A program made the position numbers and the translations under genes. From positions 44,839 through 108,838 of the forward strand of contig NZ_JACBFD010000002.1 in assembly GCF_013391405.1 (NCBI RefSeq): a stretch of DNA of 64,000 nucleotides, written 5' to 3'. The notes beneath the pieces were generated by a model that did not search any database, was not told the origin of the DNA, and worked only from the letters and a program-made list of their open reading frames with translations. Within the stretch, counting starts at the first letter, position 1, and each line of letters begins with the position of its first letter. Below, piece after piece: positions 18,196-27,639 of the stretch. Source of the stretch: Staphylococcus sp. GSSP0090 (GTDB lineage Bacteria; Bacillota; Bacilli; Staphylococcales; Staphylococcaceae).

Positions 18196-18936
18196 TTAGT
18201 GAATGTAATTGTAACCTGCAGCTTCGCTTGCAGAGATTGTACGTGAAGTAACAACACCAGCACCTTGACCGTAGTTCATTTCAGAAACATTGATTGAACC
18301 GTCGCTGTTTACATTTTCAACGTATGCTACGTGACCATAACCACCAGCAGTTGATTGTAAGATTGAACCTGAAGCAGGTGAGTTGTTTACTGTGTAACCT
18401 GAAGCAGCTGCTGCGCTTGCCCAGTTGTTAGCGTTACCCCAAGTAGAACCGATTTTACCGCCAACTTTATCATATACATAATATGTACATTGTCCAGCTG
18501 TGTATAGGTTGTTTGAAGAACCTGAAGTATTAGAAATTGAGTTTGAACCATTTGAATTTGATGGCGCGCTAGTTGTACTTACTTTAATGTTGCTGCTTGA
18601 AGTAGAGTGAGAAACTGCACCTTTACCACCAGTACCTTGGTTGTTAGTTGTATATGATTGAGTTGCATTATTATTAGTTGAGTTAGTATTGCTTGAGTTA
18701 GTGTTGCTGTATCCATTGCTAGTGTGACCTTGATCACTGTTACTTGGATTCCAGTTACCTTGCCAAGTGTAGTGGTATTGACCTTGTTGATCTATAGTAT
18801 ATGAATAGCTATATGAACTTGGGTCATTTGGGTTGTATCCACCATTGTTGTTTTCTGCTGCGTCTGCATCATGTTGTGCAAAAGCAAAAGTAGCGATTCC
18901 TGCAGTAGCGATAGAAGCTGTAGCGATTTTTTTCAT
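18196..18936 (-). CDS. ssaA: Secreted CHAP-domain protein SsaA
   Basis: A 246-residue secreted protein: signal peptide ([20 protein letters not shown]...ADAAEN), a region with [11 protein letters not shown] and Tyr/Ser/Asn-rich low complexity (residues about 30-145), then a C-terminal CHAP domain with Cys in [14 protein letters not shown], His in YGHVAYVEN and [10 protein letters not shown]. This is the staphylococcal secretory antigen SsaA layout; SsaA proteins cleave peptidoglycan cross-bridges or stem peptides. The CHAP part closely matches the shorter protein at 13262-13729, so the two are paralogues. A WalR-like box lies upstream at 19083-19099. It is monocistronic. Confidence 0.9.
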   Translation of the reverse strand: MKKIATASIATAGIATFAFAQHDADAAENNNGGYNPNDPSSYSYSYTIDQQGQYHYTWQGNWNPSNSDQGHTSNGYSNTNSSNTNSTNNNATQSYTTNNQGTGGKGAVSHSTSSSNIKVSTTSAPSNSNGSNSISNTSGSSNNLYTAGQCTYYVYDKVGGKIGSTWGNANNWASAAAASGYTVNNSPASGSILQSTAGGYGHVAYVENVNSDGSINVSEMNYGQGAGVVTSRTISASEAAGYNYIH

Positions 18937-19082
18937 TGTTAAATATCCTCCTAAGAATAGTAAATAATTTAAAATTTAGTTTTAATGTTATCCCAGTCTC
19001 TAAACGACAATTTTTTATAATTTTTATTCGCTGTTTCAACGACAAGAATTACTTTATCAAAAAATAAGTGCTTTGTGTGCGT

Positions 19083-19099
19083 TGTTATCATTTTGTAAT
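19083..19099 (+). promoter_or_regulatory. WalR-like box upstream of ssaA
   Basis: TGTTATCATTTTGTAAT matches TGTWAH-N5-TGTWAH. It stands about 150 bp before the ssaA start, at nearly the same distance as the box of the short CHAP gene, and the flanking TTTCAACGACAAG and GCTTTGTGTG segments are also shared. Confidence 0.65.
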
Positions 19100-19387
19100 T
19101 TAGTTCTAATAATTATGGTGATTATGTAACAAATGATGTGATGTATAACATAGGACTAAAGCCCGATGATATCATGTTTTAGTATAAAGAAGTGTAAAAT
19201 AGCACTTTATTATATTACAAAGCTGTAAAATAACAGAAAATTACAAATTGAAAAATATGAGAGTATTTATATATTTAAAACTGCATAAAATTACTTTTTG
19301 GCAATTTTATGATTTAACTAATATATTTAGTTTGATGTAATTTGTAACTATCTTAGTAAATGTTTTGATTTTGTTTGAGCAATGGCA

Positions 19388-19416
19388 TTGACACGCATTG
19401 GCGAAGGGATTATGAT
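19388..19416 (+). promoter_or_regulatory. SigA promoter of the luciferase-like gene
   Basis: Consensus TTGACA at 19388-19393, 17-nt spacer, TATGAT at 19411-19416, about 40 nt before the ATG. Confidence 0.7.
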
Positions 19417-19455
19417 ATGTAGTATAAAAAATATACTAGTTTGAGAGGTGAATAA

Positions 19456-20508
19456 ATGAAAATAGAATTAGGTTTAACTTCCTTTGCAGATAATATGGAT
19501 TTGCATACAGAATCAGGTACTCAACCTGGTATATCCAATGCACAAAGAATTCGTAATATTATAGAAGAAATCGAAATCGCTGATCAATATGGGTTAGATG
19601 TTTATGGTTTGGGAGAACATCATAGACCAGATTACGCTGTATCGGACCCAGTTACAGTATTAGCTGCTGCCGCAACAAAAACAAAGCGTATTAAATTAAG
19701 TAGTGCAGTAACCGTATTGTCTTCGGATGATCCAGTTCGTATTTATGAACGCTTTTCTACATTAGATGCAGTTTCAAATGGACGTGCTGAAATTATGGTT
19801 GGTAGAGGATCATTTATAGAATCTTTCCCATTATTTGGTTACAATTTGAAGGACTATGAACAACTTTTTAATGAAAAGATAGATTTATTAATGCATATAA
19901 ACCGTAATGAAATCGTTAATTGGGAAGGACAGCTTAGACCTTCAATAGAAAATTTAGGTGTTTATCCAAGGACAGAACATCGCCCTTTACCAATTACAAT
20001 CGCAACAGGTGGTACACCAGAATCTTCATTAAAAGCAGGCGCATTAGGTTTACCCATAACTTATGCTATAATTGGTGGTAATCCAAAAAGATTCAAAAGA
20101 AATATAGATATGTACCGTTCTATAGCAGAATCTTATGGACATGATATTAAAGCTTTACCTATTGCAACACACTCATGGGGTTATATTGCTGAAACAGATG
20201 AACAAGCTAAACGTGAGTTCTTCCCCTCGGTCAAGGCAAGTCATGATATATTGGCAAAAGAACGCGGTTGGTCAATGTATGATGAAAATAGTTTTGAACG
20301 TGAGGCTGGGCCACAAGGTGCCTTATATGTAGGTAGTCCAGAAACTGTAGCAAATAAAATCATTGAAACGATTGAAACATTAGGCATTACACGTTTTATG
20401 TTGCATACCCCAGTGGGATCTATGCCTCATGAAAGAACAATCAATACGATTAAACTATTGGCTGAACGTGTAAAACCTATTGTAGATAAATATTTTGAAA
20501 ACAAATAA
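19456..20508 (+). CDS. LLM-class flavin-dependent oxidoreductase (luciferase-like)
   Basis: A 350-residue TIM-barrel flavoprotein of the bacterial luciferase-like group. Visible are YGLGEHHRPDYAVSDP near residue 48, IKLSSAVTVLSSDDPVRIYE near 78, RAEIMVGRGSF near 115 and ATGGTPESS near 175. The group uses FMNH2 to oxidise small organics; the substrate here is unknown. The ribosome-binding site GAGAGGTG precedes the ATG and a consensus promoter lies upstream. A DoxX-like gene follows after 14 nt, so the two form an operon. Confidence 0.85.
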   Translation: MKIELGLTSFADNMDLHTESGTQPGISNAQRIRNIIEEIEIADQYGLDVYGLGEHHRPDYAVSDPVTVLAAAATKTKRIKLSSAVTVLSSDDPVRIYERFSTLDAVSNGRAEIMVGRGSFIESFPLFGYNLKDYEQLFNEKIDLLMHINRNEIVNWEGQLRPSIENLGVYPRTEHRPLPITIATGGTPESSLKAGALGLPITYAIIGGNPKRFKRNIDMYRSIAESYGHDIKALPIATHSWGYIAETDEQAKREFFPSVKASHDILAKERGWSMYDENSFEREAGPQGALYVGSPETVANKIIETIETLGITRFMLHTPVGSMPHERTINTIKLLAERVKPIVDKYFENK

Positions 20509-20522
20509 AAGGAGATTTTGTA

Positions 20523-20882
20523 ATGATATTACGTTATTTAACAAATTTAAAATTAGCTAAAGAATTATATGGTGCGGCAAAACCGAAAATAAAAGGTGAC
20601 CAATCCATGAAAGATACATTTGTTGAAGTATTCAACTTACCAGCAAATGCAGTACCTTTAGCAGGTGCTGTTGAAGCGTTAAGCGCAGTATTTTTCGTAT
20701 TAAGCTTTGCAAGTAAAAAATTATCACGCCTTGGTTCATTGCTTACAATCGCAGTATTAGGTGTGGCAGCATATAAACACTTCGAAGCTGGTCATGGTAA
20801 AGCGGGCGCTAAACATGCATTAGATTTAAGTGGTTTAGCAGCATTAAGCTTCTTAGATACATTTGATTGTAAGAAAAAATAA
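20523..20882 (+). CDS. DoxX-like membrane protein
   Basis: A 119-residue protein with three hydrophobic stretches (about 45-65, 72-88, 98-112). The AGAVEALSAVFFVLSF segment fits DoxX family helices. Many DoxX proteins act with redox enzymes or in thiol stress, which suits the upstream flavin oxidoreductase, but the function is not shown here. AAAGGAGATT precedes the ATG. A terminator follows at 20943-20985. Confidence 0.7.
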   Translation: MILRYLTNLKLAKELYGAAKPKIKGDQSMKDTFVEVFNLPANAVPLAGAVEALSAVFFVLSFASKKLSRLGSLLTIAVLGVAAYKHFEAGHGKAGAKHALDLSGLAALSFLDTFDCKKK

Positions 20883-20942
20883 GACGCATTAATTTGAATG
20901 ATTGAGTGCATATGATTGTCATGTGCTGATCAATAGATAATA

Positions 20943-20985
20943 GAGGTTATTTGCTTTTTTAACGAAAAGTAAATAGCCTTTTTTT
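20943..20985 (+). terminator. Terminator of the luciferase-like/DoxX operon
   Basis: AGGTTATTT...AAATAGCCT followed by seven T residues. Confidence 0.75.
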
Positions 20986-21268
20986 GTTGGAAATTTTTCG
21001 TACAAAAACACTATGTATTTTGTAAGTTAGAAGGTTTGATTATTACAATGGATAACACATTCTTTTTTTAGTAAATAAAAGAATGAATAGCTTAATAAAA
21101 TTTGAAAATGAAAAGTAAACATTAAAAAAATAGTATGAAATTTTAATATTTCGCATAGTTGGTCATATTGAATTCACTTTAGACAATGAGCTAAAATTAA
21201 TGTATTAATATTGTTATGAATCACTAAGACAAATATTAACAACATGAAAAAACATAAGGAGTGATTTT
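20986..21268. other. Upstream region of sarR
   Basis: About 280 very AT-rich bases without a reading frame; presumably holds the sarR promoters. I see no clear operator. Confidence 0.4.
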
Positions 21269-21616
21269 ATGAATTCACAAAGATTTAAATCATTAAATGA
21301 ACTTATAGCAACATATCAACAAGGGAAGAAATTTTTTAAGTTAAGTAAAAGAACGCATAAATTAAATTACGAAGAAATATTTATCTTAAATTATATTTAT
21401 AATTGTAATGATAATGAAATTACTGCTAAAGACATTGCCAAACACTCAGAACTACAACCATATTATTTAACAAAAGCATTGCAAAAATTAATAAAAATGA
21501 ATTTCTTAAGTAAAAAAAGAAGTGAAATAGACGAAAGAACCGTTGTCGTTTATGTGAATGAACAACAGCGTACTAAAATAAATGAAATGATTGAAACATT
21601 GCAACAATCATTTTAA
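21269..21616 (+). CDS. sarR: SarA-family transcriptional regulator SarR
   Basis: A 115-residue winged-helix protein. The block LNYEEIFILNYI, the helix-turn-helix region ITAKDIAKHSELQPYYLTKA (residues 51-70) and the wing KKRSEIDERTVVVYV (near 88-102) match S. aureus SarR, which has the same length. SarR binds the sarA and agr promoters as a dimer. The ribosome-binding site AAGGAGTGA precedes the ATG. It is monocistronic, and the promoter region upstream is AT-rich, as usual for Sar genes. Confidence 0.9.
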   Translation: MNSQRFKSLNELIATYQQGKKFFKLSKRTHKLNYEEIFILNYIYNCNDNEITAKDIAKHSELQPYYLTKALQKLIKMNFLSKKRSEIDERTVVVYVNEQQRTKINEMIETLQQSF

Positions 21617-21766
21617 TCACATTAAAATCCCTATTAAATGAAAAATTGCGCATAAGTATTTACAAAGTGAATATTCTGAAAAATGTAAATTTATAATATT
21701 AGTTATATATTGTACTATTATATGTTTTTGAAAACGAATTAACTGTGTTATACTTATATTTGTCTA

Positions 21767-21782
21767 ATGAAAGCGCATACAT
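21767..21782 (+). promoter_or_regulatory. cre site before the EIIC-like gene
   Basis: ATGAAAGCGCATACAT matches the CcpA consensus at every defined position. It lies 22 nt before the ATG and downstream of a likely -10 (TATACT, about 21749), a position that suits repression by roadblock. Confidence 0.7.
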
Positions 21783-21803
21783 AAAAGCGGGAAAGGTGTT
21801 ATT

Positions 21804-22883
21804 ATGAATTTACTTATAGGGATTATATTTTTAGGTATCGTGTTATGTTTATTTACATTATTTACAAGTAAAGCACCGAATGGTAGTAAAGCGATGGGGG
21901 CACTTGCAAATGCTGCCATTGCATCATTTTTAGTTGAAGCATTTCATAAGTATGTCGGCGGTGATTTAATTGGTTTGCCTTTTTTAGGGCAACTTGGTGA
22001 AGCGGCAGGAGGACTAGGCGGTGTGGCTGCAGCAGGCTTAGTGGCACTCGCTATGGGTGTATCTCCTGTTTATGCGTTTGTTATTGCAGTTGCATGTGGC
22101 AATATGGACTTATTACCAGGATTTGTCGCTGCTTATATTGCAAGCTTTGGTATGAAATGGATGGAAGAAAAATTACCTGATGGTCTAGATTTAATAGCGG
22201 CAATCATTATCATTGCACCTATTACAAGATTGATTGCAACTGGTATGACGCCAGTTGTAGATGCGTCTTTATTACAAATTGGTAATATCATTAAAGAGTC
22301 TACAACGACGAGTCCTATTCTAATGGGTATTGTATTAGGTGGTATTATCACTGTTGTTGCTACTGCACCTTTAAGTTCAATGGCGTTAACTGCTTTACTT
22401 GGATTAACGGGTACACCTATGGCAATCGGAGCACTCGCAGTGTTTGGTTCTTCATTTATGAACTTTGTATTGTTCAAACGCATGAAGTTTGGTGATCGCA
22501 AAACAACCATTTCAGTTGCCATTGAACCTTTATCTCAAGCGGATATTGTAACTGCCAATCCAGTCCCTGTTTATATTACGAATTTTGTAGGCGGTGCCAT
22601 TTCAGGAATCATCATTGCTTCGTTTGGCTTAGTGAATGAAGCAACTGGTACAGCTACGCCAATTGCAGGACTGATGGTAATGTTTGGATTTAACAATGCA
22701 TTGACTGTCATTACCGTGGCATTAATGTGTGCGGCAAGTAGTGCACTTTGTGGTTACCTAGGATCATTAGTATTTAAAAATTATCCAATTATTACAAAGA
22801 ATGAATTACAAAATGGAACAATACCGAAAAAAGTTAAACAATATTATAAATTGAAAAAACAGTATGCTGAAAGCTTAGCATAA
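21804..22883 (+). CDS. PTS EIIC-type (PTS_EIIC_2) membrane protein without phosphotransfer domains
   Basis: A 359-residue membrane protein with about nine or ten helices and Gly/Ala-rich re-entrant segments (LGEAAGGLGGVAAAGLVALAM near residue 55). It resembles the sugar-specific permease component family listed as PTS_EIIC_2. No EIIA or EIIB domain is present in or beside it, so energy coupling is unclear; it may be a carrier or sensor rather than a phosphotransferase. GGGAAAGGTG precedes the ATG, and a near-perfect cre suggests control by carbon source. The substrate is unknown. Confidence 0.7.
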   Translation: MNLLIGIIFLGIVLCLFTLFTSKAPNGSKAMGALANAAIASFLVEAFHKYVGGDLIGLPFLGQLGEAAGGLGGVAAAGLVALAMGVSPVYAFVIAVACGNMDLLPGFVAAYIASFGMKWMEEKLPDGLDLIAAIIIIAPITRLIATGMTPVVDASLLQIGNIIKESTTTSPILMGIVLGGIITVVATAPLSSMALTALLGLTGTPMAIGALAVFGSSFMNFVLFKRMKFGDRKTTISVAIEPLSQADIVTANPVPVYITNFVGGAISGIIIASFGLVNEATGTATPIAGLMVMFGFNNALTVITVALMCAASSALCGYLGSLVFKNYPIITKNELQNGTIPKKVKQYYKLKKQYAESLA

Positions 22884-23094
22884 TAAAAATCAATTACATC
22901 AATGAACATATTATATAGAAGTGATACGACACTGTATGGGTTGCTCATGATGGATAAAATAGTGAAGGCTATCTTTTAAATTGTTTGATATAAAATCTAG
23001 TTTCTTCCTATTGTAATACTGAGAATCTATGTATTATAGAGTGTTCATTAAATATTGATGAAAACCTAGCTTATACTACGTATACTTATAAAAT

Positions 23095-23140
23095 AAAAAA
23101 CGCGCCAGTTGAAATTGGGACATTCAACTGGCGCGTTTTT
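23095..23140. terminator. Bidirectional terminator
   Basis: AAAAAACGCGCCAGTTGAA...TTCAACTGGCGCGTTTTT between convergent genes; the stem is long and perfect. Confidence 0.9.
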
Positions 23141-23158
23141 ATATAAAGCTAAAAAATA

Positions 23159-23857
23159 TTATGACGCAATCGTTTGCATATAACGGAAGCTATTTCGTTC
23201 CATTTTATTAAATATAACTTCTAAAATCATTGCTAATAACCAATAAAACATTGCAGCAACGGAGTAAACTGTTATAAAGCGATATCCTTCATTGGCAATA
23301 ACGTGACTAACTGCCATTATTTCAGTGACTTGAACTGCAAATGCTAATGAAGTTCCTTTGATGAGCATGATGAATTGATTTTCGATATTAGGTAAGGCGT
23401 AAGCAAATGCTTGCGGTAATACGATTTCTTTATAAATGTGATATCTCGTAAGTCCTACAGATTGTGCAGCTTCTATTTGAGCGTAGTCGACAGATTGTAA
23501 TCCGCTTTTAATAGATTCTGAAAGATACGCAATCGCATGTAATGAAAATACAATAAAGGCGATGACTAATGGAGAAAACATATCTGGATTTATATGCCAG
23601 TGTAAATGTTCATTTATAAATAAAATAAAGGTAGGTAAACCATAATAGACGATAAATAATTGAACAATAAGTGGTGTACTTCTAAAAAATGAATTGTATA
23701 CTACAATGAACTGGGATAAAACAGGTATACGTTTCAAGCGAATCATTGCGAAGATTAATCCAATGACTAGACCAATGATAATAGCAACCAGAGAAATGAC
23801 GATAGTATTAGGCACACCTTTAAGTACTTCAAATATGGTATATAAAATAAAAGACAT
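23159..23857 (-). CDS. Polar amino-acid ABC importer, permease 2
   Basis: A 232-residue membrane protein of the HisMQ/GlnP permease family. It has five or so helices and the EAA loop (QIEAAQSVGLTRYHIYKEIVLPQAFAYALP, near residues 135-165) that docks to the ATPase. The start MSFILYT is chosen because AAGGAGG stands 8 nt upstream; a longer frame exists without such a site. It is the last of four genes in the operon that runs 26154 to 23159. A terminator shared with the EIIC-like gene follows. Confidence 0.85.
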   Translation of the reverse strand: MSFILYTIFEVLKGVPNTIVISLVAIIIGLVIGLIFAMIRLKRIPVLSQFIVVYNSFFRSTPLIVQLFIVYYGLPTFILFINEHLHWHINPDMFSPLVIAFIVFSLHAIAYLSESIKSGLQSVDYAQIEAAQSVGLTRYHIYKEIVLPQAFAYALPNIENQFIMLIKGTSLAFAVQVTEIMAVSHVIANEGYRFITVYSVAAMFYWLLAMILEVIFNKMERNSFRYMQTIAS

Positions 23858-23870
23858 GGGTCTGTCCTCC

Positions 23871-24554
23871 TTAAATGTGATATGGTTTTTGAGCACGTTT
23901 ATCAATCATAGTAAATATGCCTTGAATGATTAAGGCGATGATCCAATAAACAATCGATATGACAATATATACTTCTAACATACCTAGACCATAATTGTTT
24001 CCAATAATTAATTTGACTTGTCCCATCATATCGATGATTCCTATAGTAAATGCCAAAGACGTATCTTTTACAAGTTCAATGATTTGTGTGGTTAAATTTG
24101 GAATACTATTGCGCAGTGCTTGTGGTAAAATAATTTCTTTTAATATTCTAGGATATGTTAAGCCTATGGATAGACCTGCTTCTATTTGTCGATAGTCTAC
24201 AGATTGATAACCTGCACGAATAATTTCAGATAAATAAGCCCCGGTGTGTAACGTGAAAGCTAAAATCACGAAAAATAATCTACTGAAATGATTGATATCA
24301 ATATGTACAAATAACAATAGTTGAGGTAAAGCGAAATAAACTAAGAAGAGTTGTAATAGTAAGGGCGTGCTACGAATAAAAGATATATAGATTTTCACGA
24401 TGGGTGACAATAATTTAATTTGTTGTATACGAATCGTAGCTAAAATAAAACCCAGTATGAGTGCAAAAATGAGTGACAAAATAATCATTAATAAAGTCAA
24501 TGGCAATTGTTGCACGACTTGATACAATAAATCCAACCAATTTACTGATTGCAT
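23871..24554 (-). CDS. Polar amino-acid ABC importer, permease 1
   Basis: A 227-residue HisMQ-type permease with the EAA loop QIEAGLSIGLTYPRILKEII (near 140-160). It shares the layout and the FIRSTPLLLQLFLVYFALP segment with permease 2, so the pair forms a heterodimeric channel. Its ATG overlaps the stop of the substrate-binding protein gene (TAATG), implying coupled translation. Two different permeases with one ATPase are typical of the histidine/arginine and glutamine/glutamate importers. Confidence 0.85.
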   Translation of the reverse strand: MQSVNWLDLLYQVVQQLPLTLLMIILSLIFALILGFILATIRIQQIKLLSPIVKIYISFIRSTPLLLQLFLVYFALPQLLLFVHIDINHFSRLFFVILAFTLHTGAYLSEIIRAGYQSVDYRQIEAGLSIGLTYPRILKEIILPQALRNSIPNLTTQIIELVKDTSLAFTIGIIDMMGQVKLIIGNNYGLGMLEVYIVISIVYWIIALIIQGIFTMIDKRAQKPYHI

Positions 24555-25408
24555 TAGTGACGCACCTCCAATTGTGATTTTTTATTATTAATATCATCCA
24601 AGTCTTCAAAGACATTAATATCAAAATATTTTTCTGAGAGTGCCTGCAGTTTTCCTTCTTTTTTCAATTCAACTGTAGCTTGGTCAATATCATCATGTAA
24701 TTGTTGGTGTTTTTGATTATAAACAATATGTAATGGTTCCTTTTTAACGATACCACCGATTTTAACATCTTCTTTGACTTGAGATTGTATCGCCTTATAA
24801 GTGTTCCAATTTAAAAGCATGGCATCTCGACGTTGCTGGCTAACCATTTTTAAATTATCGCCATTCGAAGGTTCTTGTATTGTATCGATTTCAATTTTGT
24901 CTGTGTGCTTTTTATTATACTCAGACAAGATGGAATAAAGACCGCCACTAGGTGCCATAGGCGTTATATGTTTTCCTGGTAAATCATCTAAGTGATGTAT
25001 GTCATTGTTATTGCGATTAACAACAAGCATCGGTAAAGCATAGCTATAGGGTTCATCTTGATATAGAAATTGTTTTTCACGTTCAGATGTTTTGAAAAAC
25101 CAGTTAATGCCCATATCAAACTTTCCAGCACCAATGCCTACTAAATTTGATTCTTCTTCACCTACTTCATACTTGAAATGATATTGTGGTAATTTTTCTT
25201 CAAGTAATTTCATATAGTCCATATCCAGACCTACAAATTCGTTGTCTTTCGTAGTATACAAATAGGGTGGATTAACTTCTGCTGATAATGCGACTTTAAT
25301 TTCTTTTTTGTGTGATGAAGTATCACCACTGTTTGAAGTATTACAAGCAGATAAAAAGAAACATAATGCGCATAGCATCATAAACAAATATTTTTTGTGT
25401 CGTAACAT
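24554..25408 (-). CDS. Polar amino-acid ABC importer, substrate-binding lipoprotein
   Basis: A 284-residue lipoprotein. The signal peptide MLRHKKYLFMMLCALCFF ends in the lipobox LSAC, with the lipidated Cys at residue 22. The mature part is a periplasmic-binding-protein type 3 domain (SBP_bac_3), with EVNPPYLYTTKDNEFVGLDM near residue 45. The exact amino acid cannot be told from sequence. Its start overlaps the stop of the ATPase gene, and its stop overlaps the next permease, so expression is tightly linked. Confidence 0.85.
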   Translation of the reverse strand: MLRHKKYLFMMLCALCFFLSACNTSNSGDTSSHKKEIKVALSAEVNPPYLYTTKDNEFVGLDMDYMKLLEEKLPQYHFKYEVGEEESNLVGIGAGKFDMGINWFFKTSEREKQFLYQDEPYSYALPMLVVNRNNNDIHHLDDLPGKHITPMAPSGGLYSILSEYNKKHTDKIEIDTIQEPSNGDNLKMVSQQRRDAMLLNWNTYKAIQSQVKEDVKIGGIVKKEPLHIVYNQKHQQLHDDIDQATVELKKEGKLQALSEKYFDINVFEDLDDINNKKSQLEVRH

Positions 25409-26154
25409 TAAGTATCACGCTCCGTGTCGACATGATTTAAGAAACGTTGTATTCTTTTTGACTCAGTGTTTTCTAATACTTCCTCTGGTGTCCCACGATG
25501 AACAATGCGTCCATTATCAATGAATAACACTTGATCAGCGATCGCTTTTGCAAATTGAATTTCATGTGTCACTAAGACCATGGTCATACCTTCTTGGGCA
25601 ATAGATTTGATTAGTGAGAGCACACTTTGTATGGATTCTGGATCTAATGCTGAGGTTGGTTCGTCAAGTAAGAGTACATCAGGATTTAATGCAAGTGCGC
25701 GAATGATTCCGATACGTTGACTCTGCCCACCAGATAGTTGAATAGGGTATTTATCTTTTTGTTTCAATAAGTCAATTCGTTCTAAGTAACTCAGTGCAAT
25801 ATCATTAGCTTCAGTATGGCTATAATGTTTACCATATTTTAAACCGACTGTAATATTTTCTAGTATTGTTTTGTTTTTAAAAAGATTATAATTTTGAAAA
25901 ACCATGGCGGATTTTTGGCGTAATTTGAATATATCTTTTTTATTGTATTTAGAAGCATCAAAGCTTGTGTTTCCGATTGTAATCGTTCCTGACTTTGGTA
26001 ACGCAAGCGCATTTAACGTACGTAAAAGTGTTGTTTTACCAGAACCACTTGGCCCGATAATGGCTGTGACCGTTCCTTTATCTTGTGAGAAACTAACGTC
26101 ATTTAATATCATATGTTCATTGTAATTATGTGTAAGATGATCAATGTTAATCAT
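25408..26154 (-). CDS. Polar amino-acid ABC importer, ATPase
   Basis: A 248-residue ABC ATPase. Walker A is GPSGSGKTTLL near residue 32, the signature LSGGQSQRIGI near 136, Walker B VLLLDEPTSALDP near 156-168 and the switch His in LVTHE near 197. It belongs to the GlnQ/HisP group. The start MINIDHL is preferred because GGGGGGAT stands 6 nt upstream. It is the first gene of the four-gene importer operon. No T-box or other riboswitch is evident in the short leader. Confidence 0.88.
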   Translation of the reverse strand: MINIDHLTHNYNEHMILNDVSFSQDKGTVTAIIGPSGSGKTTLLRTLNALALPKSGTITIGNTSFDASKYNKKDIFKLRQKSAMVFQNYNLFKNKTILENITVGLKYGKHYSHTEANDIALSYLERIDLLKQKDKYPIQLSGGQSQRIGIIRALALNPDVLLLDEPTSALDPESIQSVLSLIKSIAQEGMTMVLVTHEIQFAKAIADQVLFIDNGRIVHRGTPEEVLENTESKRIQRFLNHVDTERDT

Positions 26155-26303
26155 ATATATCCCCCCATATAGCAATAATTATAAACTATCACATTAAATC
26201 TTATCGGTAAAGTAAGGATTTAAGGTAGAAACCTTTATTTAAGCTATTTCGAGTGTTAAACTTATATTTAATAGAAAGAAATTTAATGGACGAGGTGGAA
26301 AAA

Positions 26304-27455
26304 ATGGAGGATTCTGCATTAATACATACAGATATTCAAGAAAAATGGATAGCAAAATTGAATACAGTGAAAGATAAATTTAGATCACATGCAGTATATA
26401 ATGATCAATATTCTAGATTTCCATATGAAAATATTGAATGGTTAGTCAATGAAGGTTATACATTACTAACCTTACCTAAAGCCTATGGTGGGGAAGGTGC
26501 TTCAGTAGAAGATATGGTAGTACTTCAAACACATTTGGGTTCAATTGATGGTGCAACGGCACTTTCAATAGGCTGGCATCTAAGTGTAGTGGGTCAAATT
26601 TATGAACAAAAGATGTGGGATGAAGCAATGATGGATCAATTTGCTGAAGCTATTAGAAATGGGGCGCTTGTAAATAGAGCTGTAAGTGAAGCGGAAACAG
26701 GCAGTCCTACACGAGGTGGTAGACCAGCTACTCATGCAGTTAAAGACGCAAAAGGCTATGTCATCAACGGGGTTAAAACATTCACTTCTATGAGTAAGGG
26801 GCTCACACATTTTATTGTGAGTGCATATGATGAAACGATAGAGCAAGTAGGATTCTACCTTATAGAAAAGGATACACCAGGTGTAGAAATTGCAGATAAT
26901 TGGAATATGGTCGGAATGAGAGCTACAGAAAGCCATGATTTAATATTAAATGATGTTCGAATACTAGAACAAAATTTTGTGGAAATTAGAGGCGCTGGTG
27001 GTAAAAAGCCAAATGGTTGGATTCTGCATATCCCAAGTACTTATTTAGGTATTGCACAAGCAGCAAGAGATTATGCTATAGACTTTGCAAAAAGTTATAG
27101 CCCTAATAGCATAGAAGGTACTATAGGAGATATAACAACGGTACAGCAAAATATTGGTAAAATGGAATCATTGCTATTATCTGCACGTCACTTTTTATGG
27201 AGTACAGCATCATTGTATTCAAGTAACCATTCTGATAAAGCTATATGGAACGAAACATCTGCTAGCAAGGTATTGGTGATGAACCAAGGTCTTGAAGTGA
27301 TCGATATTGCGATGCGTATTGTGGGTGCTAAGAGTCTTGAAATGGAACGTCCATTACAACGATATTATCGTGATATGAGAGCAGGTCTACACAATCCACC
27401 AATGGAAGACATGGCGTATACTAATATTGCTAAAAGTGTTTTAGATAGATTTTAA
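26304..27455 (+). CDS. Acyl-CoA dehydrogenase-family flavoprotein
   Basis: A 383-residue protein with the three acyl-CoA dehydrogenase domains: N-terminal helices with TLPKAYGGEGAS near 55, the middle beta domain (NRAVSEAETGSPTRGGRP near 130 and ITNGVKTFTS-like VINGVKTFTS) and C-terminal helices with GAKSLEMERPLQRYYRDMRAG near 347. The usual catalytic Glu position is not obvious, so the substrate could be a thioester or a different compound, as in the acyl-CoA-dehydrogenase-like monooxygenases. The start follows GAGGTGG. It is monocistronic with its own terminator and lies divergent from the amino-acid importer. Confidence 0.78.
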   Translation: MEDSALIHTDIQEKWIAKLNTVKDKFRSHAVYNDQYSRFPYENIEWLVNEGYTLLTLPKAYGGEGASVEDMVVLQTHLGSIDGATALSIGWHLSVVGQIYEQKMWDEAMMDQFAEAIRNGALVNRAVSEAETGSPTRGGRPATHAVKDAKGYVINGVKTFTSMSKGLTHFIVSAYDETIEQVGFYLIEKDTPGVEIADNWNMVGMRATESHDLILNDVRILEQNFVEIRGAGGKKPNGWILHIPSTYLGIAQAARDYAIDFAKSYSPNSIEGTIGDITTVQQNIGKMESLLLSARHFLWSTASLYSSNHSDKAIWNETSASKVLVMNQGLEVIDIAMRIVGAKSLEMERPLQRYYRDMRAGLHNPPMEDMAYTNIAKSVLDRF

Positions 27456-27500
27456 AAAGTATAAAGACTTGAAAATGATTCAATTAATAACTGCAATTTA

Positions 27501-27537
27501 AATACATTTAGACAATAAGTCTAAATGTATTTTTTTA
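27501..27537 (+). terminator. Terminator of the acyl-CoA-dehydrogenase-like gene
   Basis: AATACATTTAGAC-AATAA-GTCTAAATGTATT followed by T residues. Confidence 0.9.
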
Positions 27538-27611
27538 ATTAATAAAAAAGCAAAAAAATTGACTTTTTAGTATTGTAAAATTACTAGAGTCGTTATATAA
27601 TCAATTGGTAC

Positions 27612-27626
27612 TGATAATCATTTTCA
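27612..27626 (+). promoter_or_regulatory. Fur box of fhuD2
   Basis: TGATAATCATTTTCA matches the 7-1-7 Fur consensus TGATAATNATTATCA at all but one position. It lies 14 nt before the fhuD2 ATG, so iron-replete repression is expected. Confidence 0.8.
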
Positions 27627-27639
27627 ATGGAGGAGAATT

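Noticed and set aside
26176..26303. T-box or amino-acid riboswitch for the amino-acid importer
   Set aside because: The space between the divergent genes is too short and shows no T-box sequence or antiterminator stem.
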